The position numbers and the translations under genes were made by a program. A DNA stretch of 64,000 nucleotides from Daphnia pulex (taxonomy: Eukaryota; Arthropoda; Branchiopoda; Diplostraca; Daphniidae): positions 1,674,001 to 1,738,000 of the forward strand of contig NC_060018.1 in assembly GCF_021134715.1 (NCBI RefSeq), given 5' to 3'. Within the stretch, counting starts at the first letter, position 1. Every line of letters begins with the position of its first letter. The notes beneath the pieces were generated by a model. That model ran no database searches. It was not told the origin of the DNA and saw only the letters and a list, made by a program, of their open reading frames with translations. Below, piece by piece: positions 1-11,743 of the stretch.

Positions 1-19
1 AAATCAAGCTTAAGAAAGT

Positions 20-760
20 AAAAAGGGAGATTCAAGGGAAGCAGCCAACAGGTTACCAAACAAGGTAGTGTACATTGTTGACTGTCAGTCAGTCCTTTTT
101 CTTCAACATGACTTTACTTAAAGTCTGTAATGCAAATTTAGAAACCTATAGTTTCAAACCTGTAAATAAAAAATAAGAAAATTAAGTCACCCTGTTAATA
201 ATTTGTGTCATCAATGTACTTGAAAACTATGAAAATAAACTATCTAAAAGAATAATTAAACAGTAATCGGTATACTGCAGTTGAAATCGTCTTATAACCA
301 TAGACGTGAGTGCAGATCAAAACTTTGAACTGCAACAAAGAAAGTTCCTTGACATGACAAGTGAACTTACACTTGAAACCACCAAACAGTTAGCCAAGGT
401 TCTCTAGAAGATGGAATGAGAGATTTGTCCGTGATGGGGTGATCTAGCAAGTTCAATTCTTACAGCAGATAATTATAATGAATCCTAATAAAAGATAAGA
501 AGATTGTATGTTTTTCAACAATACTGTAATAAAGCTAGTGTTGGTAGTTACCTGTGTCATTTCGATGGCACATTTTGAACAAAATAGTCAACGGTAGGCT
601 ACGTTTCCTCCTGTAAGTTGGTGAGAAACACTAAGGTTATCCAACATGAACACGGAATAGAACACATCACCGACAAGTTACAAACGAAATTACTCGAATT
701 AACCTATGTGTCCATTTGTAACTTTCGAAGAAAATAGCTGTAGCTGAAGATAGATTTAGA
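20..760 (-). pseudogene. Duplicated exon-like unit A (left copy)
   Basis: Leftmost of three diverged copies of one segment. On the minus strand it shows splice-site-like borders: a small segment 610-552 between an acceptor (CTTACAG) and donor (CACAG|GTAACT), and an acceptor (ATTTACAG) near 165 opening the part that resembles units B and C. Frames are broken by stops, so no protein is proposed. The copy probably continues left of the window. Decayed gene duplicates or exons of a non-coding RNA would both fit. Confidence 0.45.
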
Positions 761-934
761 CGAGACGCCATAAGCCATTTGACAACACAATATTCCTTCA
801 CGCCATCTATTAGACACGTCCAAAACTCACTATCTAAAGGACCGGCTTTAGATAGTCACAAAAGTCACAAAAGTAAATCAAAAAGACCTTTTCTGTTTGC
901 TTTAGCTGGCAAGGAGTCTTTAGAATTGTGCAGA

Positions 935-1326
935 GAACAAAGCTCACTTGCTAGTTTTATGCAAATTTTCCGGAAGTATACCGGAAGTAAGCGATAGCGC
1001 CTCAACCATTGAGCTGCCGACCAAATAAACCAAATATTCGTGATCTACGTGAAATTTGGGGTCGATTACATGTAATTTAAACTAAATCCAGATTTTGGCC
1101 AAAATCGAGAATTTTCCTGAACTATAGTTCAGGAAAATTCTAAAAACCGGAAGTACGAAAACGTACAAAACAAAACATGAACTTTACCAAAAATTTGACG
1201 AGGATCACGAATATGTGGTTATTTTGTGCGTCGAATGAATATTTACTGAACTAATGACTAAAATGAGAAAACCGGAAGTAGAAAAAAAATACATATTATT
1301 AAAAATCTAACAAGTGAGCTTTGTTC
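935..1326. mobile_element. MITE-like non-autonomous element with 20-bp terminal inverted repeats
   Basis: The left end (935-954) and the reverse complement of the right end (1307-1326) agree at 19 of 20 positions, reading GAACAAAGCTCACTTG then C or T then TAG. The 392-bp element has no open frame of note, a 34-bp perfect palindrome near its centre, and four same-orientation copies of CCGGAAGT. This is the pattern of a DNA-transposon-derived miniature element. No target-site duplication could be fixed, so the superfamily is not assigned. A large foldback structure without transposition history is the alternative. Confidence 0.7.
1108..1141. repeat. 34-bp perfect palindrome
   Basis: The sequence is identical to its reverse complement over 34 bases, centred on CTATAG, with arms that include TTTTCCTGAA and TTCAGGAAAA. 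It would form a cruciform without a loop spacer and sits in the middle of the MITE-like element. Confidence 0.9.
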
Positions 1327-2446
1327 CTGAAATAGAAACTGACAGTTATCACAAAAAAGTTCTTTGTAGTAGTAGCGAGAAATTTCTTCAGAGAGGTGCA
1401 AAGTAAGATTCTGACAGGTAAAAAATTATCAAAGACCATGCCGTCTAACGTCAGAAAGAAGAAACGTTTAAAAAAAGTAACATGAAAACAATGTCCGCTC
1501 TAGCTCAGACACTAAATTGAAAGAACTAACAAACAAAGGTAACAAATAATTTTCATACTCACGTAATATTCACCCTGTCAAATTTCACCAAAAAGCCACC
1601 ACGCAGCATGACACATCACAACAGACGAAATCCTCAAGGTGATAATAGACGCCAGTTCAACTTCTACACTGAGGAAAAGGCACTCAAGGCGGTGATATCC
1701 GTTCATGTACCTTGTCTGCAAGTGATTCCCGACGTTTCAGCACCTAGGCAACAGTGCTTGGACAGTGGATTGCTGAAAGGATAAACACCTAGTTGGTAGG
1801 GTAAACCTGCCGTTATTCAGAATGTGTTTCTATTCACTGTGGCATTCTACTAGGTTACATACTACAAGGCAACAGCAAATGTAAGATCAATCACAACGGA
1901 TGGTGAAACACTATACCCTGTCTCACAACAACAGCATGTTCCAGGCTCATGTGATCCTCACACAATAGGGACTGGGCATCTGATTGTTTTAATAATCACC
2001 TGTATCACCCTTTTAGCTTTATTCCTGTCATTCTGCACTTTACCTAACCTGTGATAAATCTTTCTTTTTGAATGAACACATTTTGTTTGTTTTTTAATTT
2101 AGCAGACAAACGAGACAGCAATCAATTCACAACCGTCACAACTGTCAACTGTGTTTATTTATCCTAGAGAATCCTACAAGTGCGATCGTACGTAATCTAA
2201 CAGCAGGATCCATTGTTAAAATGGAAATTTACATGTCGCAGTTCAGTAGCCAAAAGGATAAATAACAAAGCACCTCACCAAACGTTAATAAAAACTAACA
2301 TTTCCTAGAATCATCGCAGATAAGATGCGTTAACACTGGAAATTTATCAAAAAATGAAATGAAACTTTTACACGTACATGTTATGTTACTACGAATTCAC
2401 TTCATTCATTCACAAGACTCAAATGCTGAAGTCAAACCGGGTAACA
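1327..2446. other. Non-coding stretch inside the repeat-rich left region
   Basis: AT-rich sequence between the MITE-like element and unit B. I see no open frame above about 60 codons, no exon chain and no strong repeat. Confidence 0.5.
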
Positions 2447-3700
2447 TTACCCACCCTCGGCAAATTCGTGATCTGATCCATCATCGTTATCAGCGATTTC
2501 ACCGTCGTCTCCACCTGCGAACAAATTGAAATCTCGTCAGTAAATCAATTACATGCGGTCACCACGAACAGATGAGACACAACGGTCAACTATGAAAATA
2601 TTCATCATATTTGACCCTGAATTCCCGCTATATTCCAAAAACTAGGTTCTGTTGTAGGGTTTATAAGGATGGCAATTAAGTGAAAAAAAAATGTGTCCCA
2701 CATTAACATTAAGGTATTGAACCTTAGGAACGGAACAAAAGAACAAAGAATATGACGACAACGTAAGTAATTACGCCAACTCTATCGACAATTTAGAAAA
2801 TACAAACTGAAAATGGTACATGATAGAACGAAGGTTAATTGGAAATTATGCACAAGAGAAAGCTTCTAAGAAATTCCATAAAATACCTGTATCGCGACGA
2901 CGTCGTCTGTTAGCGCTCCTGACAGAATGCGGAGGTAGATCAGTTTCGCCATGAACCAAGGAATTCCGGTAGAACACACAAGTCTTGGATCACAGCATTC
3001 TCTCGTCGGTTTTCAGTTTCACCAATGGAGTCCATGATCAGTAGCGAAGGATCACCCTGTAAGCAGAAAGAACATTTATTTGGATGACAATAATATTCAA
3101 AGAAGATTGTAGCGACAAAAAGCAATACCTCAAATCAAGAGGGACTGTGTAAGGAGCTAAATAGGGAGATTCAAGGGTAGCAGCCATTGGGTTAGCAAAA
3201 AGGGACCTTGTTGACTTTCTTGAAAGAACATTACTTTTCATAAAGTCTGTCATGCAAATTTAGGAACCTTCAGGTTCCTGTAAATGAAAAAAAAAAAAAA
3301 AAACATTTAAAAAAGAAGTAAAAGAATAATTAAACAGTTTTAAGTATATACTCACGCAATATTTTTCTCGCCAAAATCATCATCTCGTCCAAGGAAACGC
3401 CATCACACATCGCGAACAGCCAAAAATCTAAGAGTAAAACTCCGTGCTGTGTTGAGAGCAGGGTAGTAGAAGCCGGTTGGGTAGTCGAATGATGCTGGTC
3501 GCCTAAATGATGTTCATGTAGGCCGCATCTTCTCGGTCATTACCTAAATGGCTAAATCAAGCTAAACAAAATGTAAACAAAATTTAAATTCAGTGACATG
3601 ACAATGAAGTTACACAGAATAACACCAAACAGCTTTCCTAAGCAATCCAGAAGATGGAATGAGTCAAGTTCGATGACAAAGCGAATGATCCGCGTTGAAC
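2447..3700 (-). pseudogene. Duplicated exon-like unit B and downstream exon-like segments
   Basis: The minus strand has a chain with canonical borders: 3277-3129 (acceptor CATTTACAG, donor GAG|GTATTG), 3056-2887 (acceptor TGCTTACAG, donor CAG|GTATTT) and 2514-2447 (acceptor TTCGCAG, ending at a TAA). The first contains an ATG frame with LFANPMAATLESPY. The last is acidic (GDDGEIADNDDGSDHEF). Joining them in any one phase meets a stop in the middle segment, so the chain is not an intact coding region as it stands. Diverged similarity to units A and C also extends across about 3590-3700. It could be a decayed gene, a non-coding transcript, or a gene with an assembly error. Confidence 0.4.
3287..3303. 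repeat. Poly-A run (17)
   Basis: On the minus strand this is a poly-T tract just before the acceptor of exon-like unit B, so it may act as a polypyrimidine tract. Confidence 0.85.
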
Positions 3701-3889
3701 GTGTGGTCATTGCCTTATTTTGGAGGGATAACCATATGTCCCACATTTGGTCTTATAGGCAACATCTAAATAAGAAACCAAACAATCGTTAAAATTGCTA
3801 TTAGCACTATTAGTATGACAACTTCTCTAATTTCAATGTAAACACAACTTACAATGATGATAGCATGATCACAATATTTAACCTCTTTT

Positions 3890-4500
3890 TTTGTTGTTGA
3901 ATAGGGAGATTCATGGGTAGCAGCCAACGGGTTAGCAAATAAGAAATCTTGTTGACTGTAACGCTGTAAGTCCTTTTCTTGGAAGGACATAACTTCTCAT
4001 ATAGTCAGTCATGCCAATTCAGAAACCTGTAAATAAAACAAAAATTCATATTAGACTGCAATTAATAAAGTTCAGTAACATGACAAGTGAACTTTTACAC
4101 ACATGAAACCACAAATCAGTTACCCAAGATTCTGTATAAGATGGAATGAGAGATTGTTCCATGCTGGGGTCGGTGATCTAGCAAGTTCAATAGAAACAGC
4201 CGATAATTAAGATTAATCCTAATAAAACATGAGAAGAATATATGTTTTAGCATGAAATAAAGCTAGTGTTGGTTTTTACCTGTATCATTTTGATGACACA
4301 TTCAGTAGAATACAATGAGTTTGAACAAAATAGTTGACGGTAGGTTGCATGACTTCACGTTTACTCTGACTGTGAGTTGATGAAAAACATTAAGGTTATC
4401 CAACATATACCCGGAATAGAACACATCACCGACAAGTTATAACAGACGAAATCACTCGAGTTTACCTATGAATCTTTGGTAATTTTCGAAGCTAGCTTAA
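3890..4500 (-). pseudogene. Duplicated exon-like unit C (right copy)
   Basis: Third copy of the duplicated segment. The minus strand keeps an acceptor (TTTATTTACAG) near 4030 followed by ATGACTGACTATATG, and a segment 4369-4280 with acceptor ACTCACAG and donor ACAG|GTAAAA. One frame carries LFANPLAATHESPY, matching unit B, but the upstream frame is shifted by an indel relative to B. Unit C shares with unit A a further several hundred bases, including AGATGGAATGAGAGATT. It lies about 3.7-3.9 kb from unit A. Confidence 0.45.
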
Positions 4501-6290
4501 CGATGATTGTTGACTCATACAACTTGTCACGTTCTGACGAATAAGCGAAAATTTCGCGTATTGGCCTATTGGGGCAAGAAAAGGGAATTTTGCATTTTGC
4601 ATGCAGTTCTATATTTTACCGCTAGATAGCGTTGTGGCGAAACTTTTTTTTTTTTAAATTTAAACATTTTGTTTGTGACTCTTTCGGCGTGCCATATCAG
4701 CTGACGTCCAACATTTTGAGTACCAAAATTCGAGTGTGAGTGTTGGCTTGCCGTCCGTTCGCCTTTCATTAAACCATAACGTGTGATGCAGGTGCAGCTT
4801 TAAGAACGTATAGCATAAAACTGATTGGACAAACTTACAGTTGAAAGTTACGAACAAGTTTTACAGTCCATTTCTTTGATTTAAAAATCGACAGCAGGTT
4901 TCCCAAAACTTATGCTACCGCTCTTATTGCCTGTGTTTTTCATACGGTACTGCACTTCTAATTTTTAATTTATTAATTTTTTTTTTTTTTTTTGGGGGGG
5001 GGGGGGGGGAGGGGCTTTGCATGTTTTTAGTGTTTAAGTTCAAATTCACTGACCAATTTTTTAACCAATTGCCCTGGAAAATTTGTATGCGTGTTTGCGC
5101 CCATTAAGAAGCTGTATTAGTATTTGTTCGGATGATGTAAGCGATTTCACGCATACGGGAAAGGCGCTTCCCATCGGGTCCAGAAATATTTCACAAGTAA
5201 TATATGTGACTCCTACGCTTGCTGTGGTCCCCTTTAAGCCATACTGTTGCGTGAGAGGTTTTTTAAGCTGTTGCATCACATCCTGAATTCCCGGTCCGCC
5301 ATTTTCAGACTAATGTTTCGTTCACGACTTCACGTTCGTTCACGACTGCGTGACGAGTAATTTATCTTCGAGAGATATATTCGCTGTCACATGTCAATCA
5401 TCAAACTATCTCTTCTTTTCTTCCATCTTTCTGCTGGCTTCTAGTCATAGATTTATTAGTTAGTTTTGGGTTTGGCCTGATTGTCCGTTGCCGTGTCCAA
5501 AGGATATAGTAAACAGTTGAATAAACAAGGAAACGTACGTCTCGGATTCCACTGTTACTAACGTCTACACAGAAGACTTGCTAGAACTGCTAAATAATAA
5601 AAAAGAAGGTCGCTTTGTGTATCCAATAACTTCACGGTAGGTGTTGCAACGTCAGCTTCTTTCACTTTTTCAACGGTTAAAAATATACCGCTCCCCGCTC
5701 TGTGGCAAAATCTTTTTAAACTGGATCAACATTTCATGAGAGGTCCTTGAGTTTGCGTGAGCCTATTTTTGAAAAAGACCACCTATTTGTATTGACGGCT
5801 AAATTCTTGGAATTGCGATAGCAGCTAAAAATCGATAGATAGCTTCGCTTGGAACAGACGAACATTTTAGCCCTAAACAACAACTAGTCTGCACTTATAT
5901 GAACGTCTACGAGGCTGTGCGGGCTGTGTTAAATTTCTTCCTTTCACCTGGTACATGTATTGCTTTGTTGTCCTAATTTTTAAATGCCTTGTTGGGCCAG
6001 ATTTATAGGTTTCTACTCTATTCAGAAATCGCCTTCGATTGTTTAATGTTATCTTTATTGAGATAGCACAACGTTTATTGTTCTTTGGTTGAAGTCGTCG
6101 AACGTATTTTGTTTGTTTGTCAATATTATACATCATTATCTTTCAGTTTAGACCCTAAGGCTTTTTAAAACCAGTAGTGGTAATTGCTGTTGCCAACCAA
6201 AAGCTCACCTTCCTACTTTTCTGCAGATATTTCATCGCATCAGCATATTATTCAACGTAAAGCATACAGAAAACAGAAGTATCAGCACAA
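4501..6290. other. Intergenic region upstream of the glutamate carrier
   Basis: Contains short overlapping open frames on both strands that look like chance, an adjacent poly-T/poly-G run, and the probable 5' untranslated region of the carrier just before 6291. No clear TATA box was identified. Confidence 0.5.
4977..5009. repeat. T17 run followed directly by G16 run
   Basis: Seventeen T are followed by sixteen G, then A and four more G. The G tract can form a quadruplex. Length is unreliable in any assembly. Confidence 0.9.
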
Positions 6291-7767
6291 ATGGCTCTAG
6301 AGAAGAAAACTCAATTCCCGTAAGTAATTTTTCTTACTTGTTAGTCATTATTATCCTAACAGATTTTTTATCTCAGTCTTTTCAGCAAAATTCTCAATGG
6401 CGGGATTGCTGGAATTGTAGGTGTTTCCATTGTTTACCCAATTGATCTAGTCAAAACAAGACTCCAAAACCAGAACTCATCAACCGGTGAAAAACAATAT
6501 AAGAATATGTAATTCCTTTTGTAATTTTACCCAAATCTCCTTTAAAAAAAAACCATATTCATTTCTACAGGTTAGATTGCTTTAAAAAGTCTTACCGAGC
6601 CAGTGGATACTTGGGCATGTACAGAGGTATACATACCCATTGTTTCTACATGCATACCTATTTTATTTATAAACTCTTTGTTTCTTCATTAGGCTCTGCT
6701 GTTAATATTTTGTTAGTAACTCCCGAAAAAGCTATTAAACTGACTGCAAACGACGCTTTCCGTTACGTATTACTGAACAAGCAAGGGTATATTGAGGCAG
6801 GAAGTTTATTGATTTTTGAACGACGCATACTGAACGTTCTTATCCCAGGAAATTAACATTGCCGAGGGAAATGATTGCAGGCGGAACTGCTGGTTTGTGT
6901 CAGACTGTGATAACAACTCCGATGGAACTCCTTAAGATAAAAATGCAGTTGAGCGCCCAGCAGAGCACCAGTGGGCCTCGAACGTCGGCCCTACGCCTCG
7001 CCACAGACCTGATCTCCTCTCAAGGTAATCTGAATGTACGAAAACGTTTAGTAGACCCTATCTAACCTGTCGATCTTTACAACAGGACTTCGGGGTTTGT
7101 ACCGTGGCTGCTTGTCCACCATCATGCGCGACGTCAGCTTCTCAATCATTTACTTCCCGCTGTTTGCGCATTTGAAGGCTCTAGGATCTAACCAGCAAGG
7201 GACCGACTTGGTCACCTGTGAGGCTCCGTTCTACTGGTCGTTCATATCAGGTTGCGCTGCTGGAGGTTTTGCCGCTGTAGCCGTCAACCCGATTGATGTC
7301 GTTAAAACGCGTCTACAGGTATGAACGTGATTTAACTCGCCAAAGAAAATGATGATTGGAAAAGTAAATAACGGATTGAATCGCGTTTACAGGCACAGGG
7401 TCAATCGAAAGAGGTTCCAGGCGGAGGTAAAGGAACTCCTGGACCGTCTTCCGTGTTGATGAAACCTCATTCCCAATCTAGGGATCCGCATAAGTTAGCA
7501 TTCCTCAACGCGAGTGGCGAGGCTAAAGGAGGAGGAGGTGTCGCACGCAGCCTCCATCAACCCAGTGGGATCCCCGCTGCGGAAATCCCTCGCTATCACG
7601 GCATTGGTGACGCCGTGATGAAAATTATGAGTGAAGAAGGATATCGCGCCTTCTTCAAAGGCGGTGGCTGCCGTGTCCTGGTCATCGCTCCTCTTTTCGG
7701 CATTGCTCAGACTGTCTACTATCTCGGCGTCGGTGAATACCTGCTCGGGGTCAACACGTCCAAGTAA
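6291..7767 (+). CDS. Mitochondrial glutamate carrier (SLC25A22/SLC25A18 type), seven exons
   Basis: Inner-membrane carrier that imports glutamate with a proton into the mitochondrial matrix. Exons: 6291-6319, 6377-6508, 6571-6626, 6693-6786, 6849-7024, 7086-7318, 7393-7767. Every junction is GT-AG and phase-consistent, giving 364 codons plus stop. Three mitochondrial-carrier repeats are visible, each with its Px[DE]xx[KR] signature: [13 protein letters not shown] (P31), [11 protein letters not shown], and [11 protein letters not shown]. Family-typical strings are [19 protein letters not shown] and [17 protein letters not shown] [13 protein letters not shown] near the C-terminus; these match glutamate carriers rather than aspartate/glutamate (citrin) or other SLC25 members. 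The ATG is the first in frame, with an in-frame TAA ten codons upstream. Human homologues are about 320 residues; the excess is mostly an insertion of about 50 residues at the start of the last exon. Exon 2 could instead start at 6386, removing three residues. An ATTAAA at 8142-8147 is a possible polyadenylation signal. Confidence 0.95.
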
Positions 7768-10114
7768 AGCGCAACACTCCGTCAATTCATTTCCAGGCTC
7801 TTAAAACAAAGTTTCTTGTTTTTTTATTCTTTATCAAGTTAAAGAAATGGGCCGAAATCATATTAATTCTTTTCTAAAAAGATAAAATTACTTTGGTTCA
7901 AGGGGCAATATTGAGAGGAACCAAGTTTAGCGTTTCTTTGGATAATTAAGAGCGAATCTCGTCAGAGAATAACAAATACTGTTAATGCTTTAGGCAATAG
8001 GGTGCAATTTGGCACATTTTGTTTCTTTTTTCTGCGCTGGATTTTTCCCGGCGTTATACTAGATTGAGTAAAAAATGATGTTCATTTTATCACCTTTTGT
8101 TGTGATGGAATTAACTTTGTTAGTAATTTGGGGATCCAATCATTAAAATTTTTTTTTACACAATAACCTTAACATCATCTTCCTGCCGCCGTCTTCTCTT
8201 TATTTCCTGTCAAAAGTATTGTTATCATTCATGTTCATCGTCTGTTTACTCCACGTTCTTACACACTTGAACTTAAGAAGCTCTTTCGGTATGGAGCCTT
8301 CCTTCTGGCTTGTTATACAAGTCAATGATATACTTTAGTAACCTTTTTTTTTCTTTTTGGAACAATAATTTGAGTCCTTTACGCTTTATTATAATTTACC
8401 TTATTGAATACATTTTCATACGTGGGATCCGACCAGTGTTGAGTGTAAGCATCCAAACGCTTCGGTTCTCCGCTATAAATTTGTTGTTTTAATTTGTTTT
8501 TGTGTCTTTTTTAATCCCCATAACGTATTTTCTTTATCTTCTTCTTTTGAATATTTATTTATTTTGCCGTGGAATGAGGCGCCATCTGCCATGCGCAAGA
8601 GAGAGATGTATGGAAGGAAAGGAGAAGAGGAGAAAAAAACTGGGCAATTATAACAAAAGGGGGCCCCAACAACCGGACAGCGGACGCTTCTTCTGCGGAT
8701 GATTGAAGCGTTTTGCTTTGCGTCGGTTAAGAGTGCCGAGCACATTTTTTTTTTTTTTTCCTTTTTTTATTTCTTCAAATTTTTTCCCGCGACAGCTTCC
8801 CCGCGCGCTCTCGAATGGATGAATTCACACATCACGCGCGGCAATGGATAATGGAGCGGGCCGGCACAGCAAGCCGAAATCACCTGTTGCCGGACTCATT
8901 CCATTTATTTATTTTCATGAGCCTCTTCTTTTAAGGGTCCGGCGTGCCGGCATCGGCAGCCCCAGTCCGTTGCAACCCGTTGGGTGGTGTTAATTGGCCT
9001 CGCACTCTCCACTCCTAAACTCAGCCCCGTTGTTTGGCGTGACCGGCGGGACCCGGAGCGGCGGTTTTTGATAAAAATTGGAATAAATCCTCGAGTCTTT
9101 AATAGTTGCTGCGTGTGCTCATCGGCGTCTCCTAAATCGCTCTCGCTCTTATTTCTCTTCTCTTCTCGCTCTTATTTCGCCCTTCACATTGTCATCTGAC
9201 TTAATTGCGTCTTTCTTTTTCTCTGCTTCTCGTTTGCGCTAAACTCCTCATCTCTCAACTCAGCGGGACTGTCTGATTCTGTTTTCGAACAGGATGGGCA
9301 TCAAGGATTCAGGCCGCGTTCTATTTACTCCCGTAATGACGATGGCAATAAATATAACGGAGCAGATCAGATTTTTCTTTTTTTTTCTTTCTTTCTTTTT
9401 TAAATCCCCTCGCGGTCCATTCTCTCCGTGCGCAATTAAAAAACCCCTTTTCCTTTTAACGACTAGTCCTAATATTTGTATCCGAGAAATGCCTTTTCAA
9501 CCTTTTCTTCGTTTTCGTTCCTTCGGACGGCGAAGGGGGGGAATTAAAACGAGAGAACTGCTCGTTTTCTCTGTTCATGTCCGTGTCCGTCTGTCACTTT
9601 CACAACTTTGCGGTCAATTTTCAGATTTGTACTGGAAAAATAAAACGAAGCGAATGTTAAGCCATCGCCACACTTTCTTCTCTCATTTCGGAAAGGATTT
9701 TTTGTTTTGTTTCTTTTTGGGTAATTTTTACCTGGCGGGGTTTACCTGCCGACCAATAGGTGGCAGAAAACGGCAGCCAAGGTGTGGTGCTATACAAGTA
9801 TTAAATCAAGTTGCCAGGTAATATAAATACTTACTGCTAAACATGGGTGTAGTAGGCAACATTTTAGGGCGGAATCTGGGCTCTGCCTGGCTGTTCAATA
9901 AATTAAGGCGAGTCGAGGCGCAAGAGAAAAGGCAAAATAAGAGATGAGCCAGCGAACACGGCGTATATATCTCAGACTTTTGAAGGGTTGAGCCGACGTC
10001 GACGACGACATTGAACGACGCCGCCACCCGCCTATTCATTTTCACGCTCGGTAAGTTGTAAAAAGAGTCGGGGGGAAATGCCACGGCAACAAAAGCGCCA
10101 TCTTCTACGTCGTA

Positions 10115-10144
10115 AAGAAGAAGAAGAAGAAGAAGAAGAAGAAG
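10115..10144. repeat. (AAG)10 microsatellite
   Basis: Ten perfect trinucleotide units in non-coding DNA. Confidence 0.95.
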
Positions 10145-11722
10145 CCGCTTACTAATGAGGATGACAACTCTGTTCCATCACGTGACTCTGTTTGTTCGCT
10201 TAAACACCGTTCGCGACTCAAAACCAAACAACAATTTTCCCGAGTTATTCGTGAGCGTTGTAATCACAGACAATGATCTATGGCTATCGGGTCGGCCGTG
10301 GTTGGTTCGTTTTCGAATTAGTTCCAGGTGCAATTCAATCGAATCAACAAATGTTAGTAACATTAACAACAATTTCACGCGATGGAAAGGGAAAATTACT
10401 TTTCGAGAAAAATTCCGAGTCGGGAGTATTTGACCGTGGCCAATCGGATCGATCTGCGATTGGTACTGCATTTAGTGGTATCGAATCACGCGTGAATTCA
10501 TAAATATTCAACGTGAATTCCCGTCTGCGCGCGGCACCAGTCGATGGCGTGAGAAAGAACAACAACCCAAAATCTTGTCCGTGTTGACGAGCAACTTGTA
10601 AACTTAACTGACGATCCATCAAGATAAGACAAAAGTACACATCAGCTCACTCGGCTCGGCCGTTGCAATGCGTTAAACACACACACACGCGCACCCAGCG
10701 TATAACGTGCATTTGAATAACTGACGCAATAACCAGGAGTCTCTATTTTTACTGGATGGTGAAAAAGACATAGTACCGAGGCGGCTACTACTCTGCGCTG
10801 CCTTTGGAAATCCATTTGAAAATTGGCCACCCTTAAGCCGTCAACTGACAGGAGGAAGAAAAAAAATCCCAGTGAGGCCAGCAAAAGGAAGGGGGGGGGA
10901 ACGGTTTAAAGATTTTTGGAAGTCTTAACAACAGCAGGAACGAAAGCGCAGCAGCAGCGGTCGGTCCGTCTGTGTACAGTACAACTGGCAGCGAGTGTTG
11001 ATTATTCAAGTATGTTGAAAGAAAACTGGCGTAGGAGAGAGAAAAAAAGGGAAAAAGAAAGAAAACCAAAAAAAAAAGTTTCGGTGTGATGAATGGAGAG
11101 CCGCACGCCGACGAGGTTTACCTGCCTGAGTCTGGGGCGCTCACCAGTGGGGTCCAACAAGAAGACAAGACGGTTCGAGCCCGGTCGGGACTTTTGCGGC
11201 CATTTGACACGTGAGCTACGGACAGGTCTGTAATTACAGTCGAGGTAGAAAAGTTGGGAAAGAAAAAAGAAAAAGAATAATACAAGGAAGAAGAAGAAGC
11301 TCTCTCTCGCTTTTTCTGTGTGTGAGTTGGTTGGCGTTGCCGACTCGACCTGCCACTTGTTGTTCAACTCCGTAAAAGGAGATTCCATTATCCTGGCGGA
11401 TAACTAACTTTTCTCTGTCAAGAGTCAAGGAGAAGAAGAAGTGTACATACAGCAAAACTGATTTTTATTTTTTTCGCTTCTGGCTTGGCTTTGGTCCTTT
11501 TTTTCTTCTTATTCTTGTTCTTCATATTTTTTTCTTTTATTTCTGAATTCTATTTTAGAGTCCGTGTTTGATCGACCTATCGGAGAATGATGGTGCGATC
11601 TTTTATTATTCTCTTTAGCTGTGCTCGTCCTCCCGCCGGGGTCGTGTATAGTTCTGCGTGATGAAGCAGAAACTTTTCTTCTTGGCAGACAATCGAAATC
11701 AACGTCGTCGTCGATGATCGAA

Positions 11723-11743
11723 AGAGAGAGAGAGAGAGAGAGA
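11723..11743. repeat. (GA)n microsatellite
   Basis: About ten uninterrupted GA units. GA repeats are GAGA-factor-type binding sequences in insects, but function here is unknown. Confidence 0.9.

Noticed and set aside
9294..9821. 175-codon plus-strand frame
   Set aside because: Mostly Phe/Lys/Arg from T- and A-rich tracts, with no domain, no splice context and no codon bias.
11165..11200. tRNA T-loop-like GGTTCGAGCCCGG
   Set aside because: The stem does not close properly, and no acceptor, D or anticodon arms can be placed around it.
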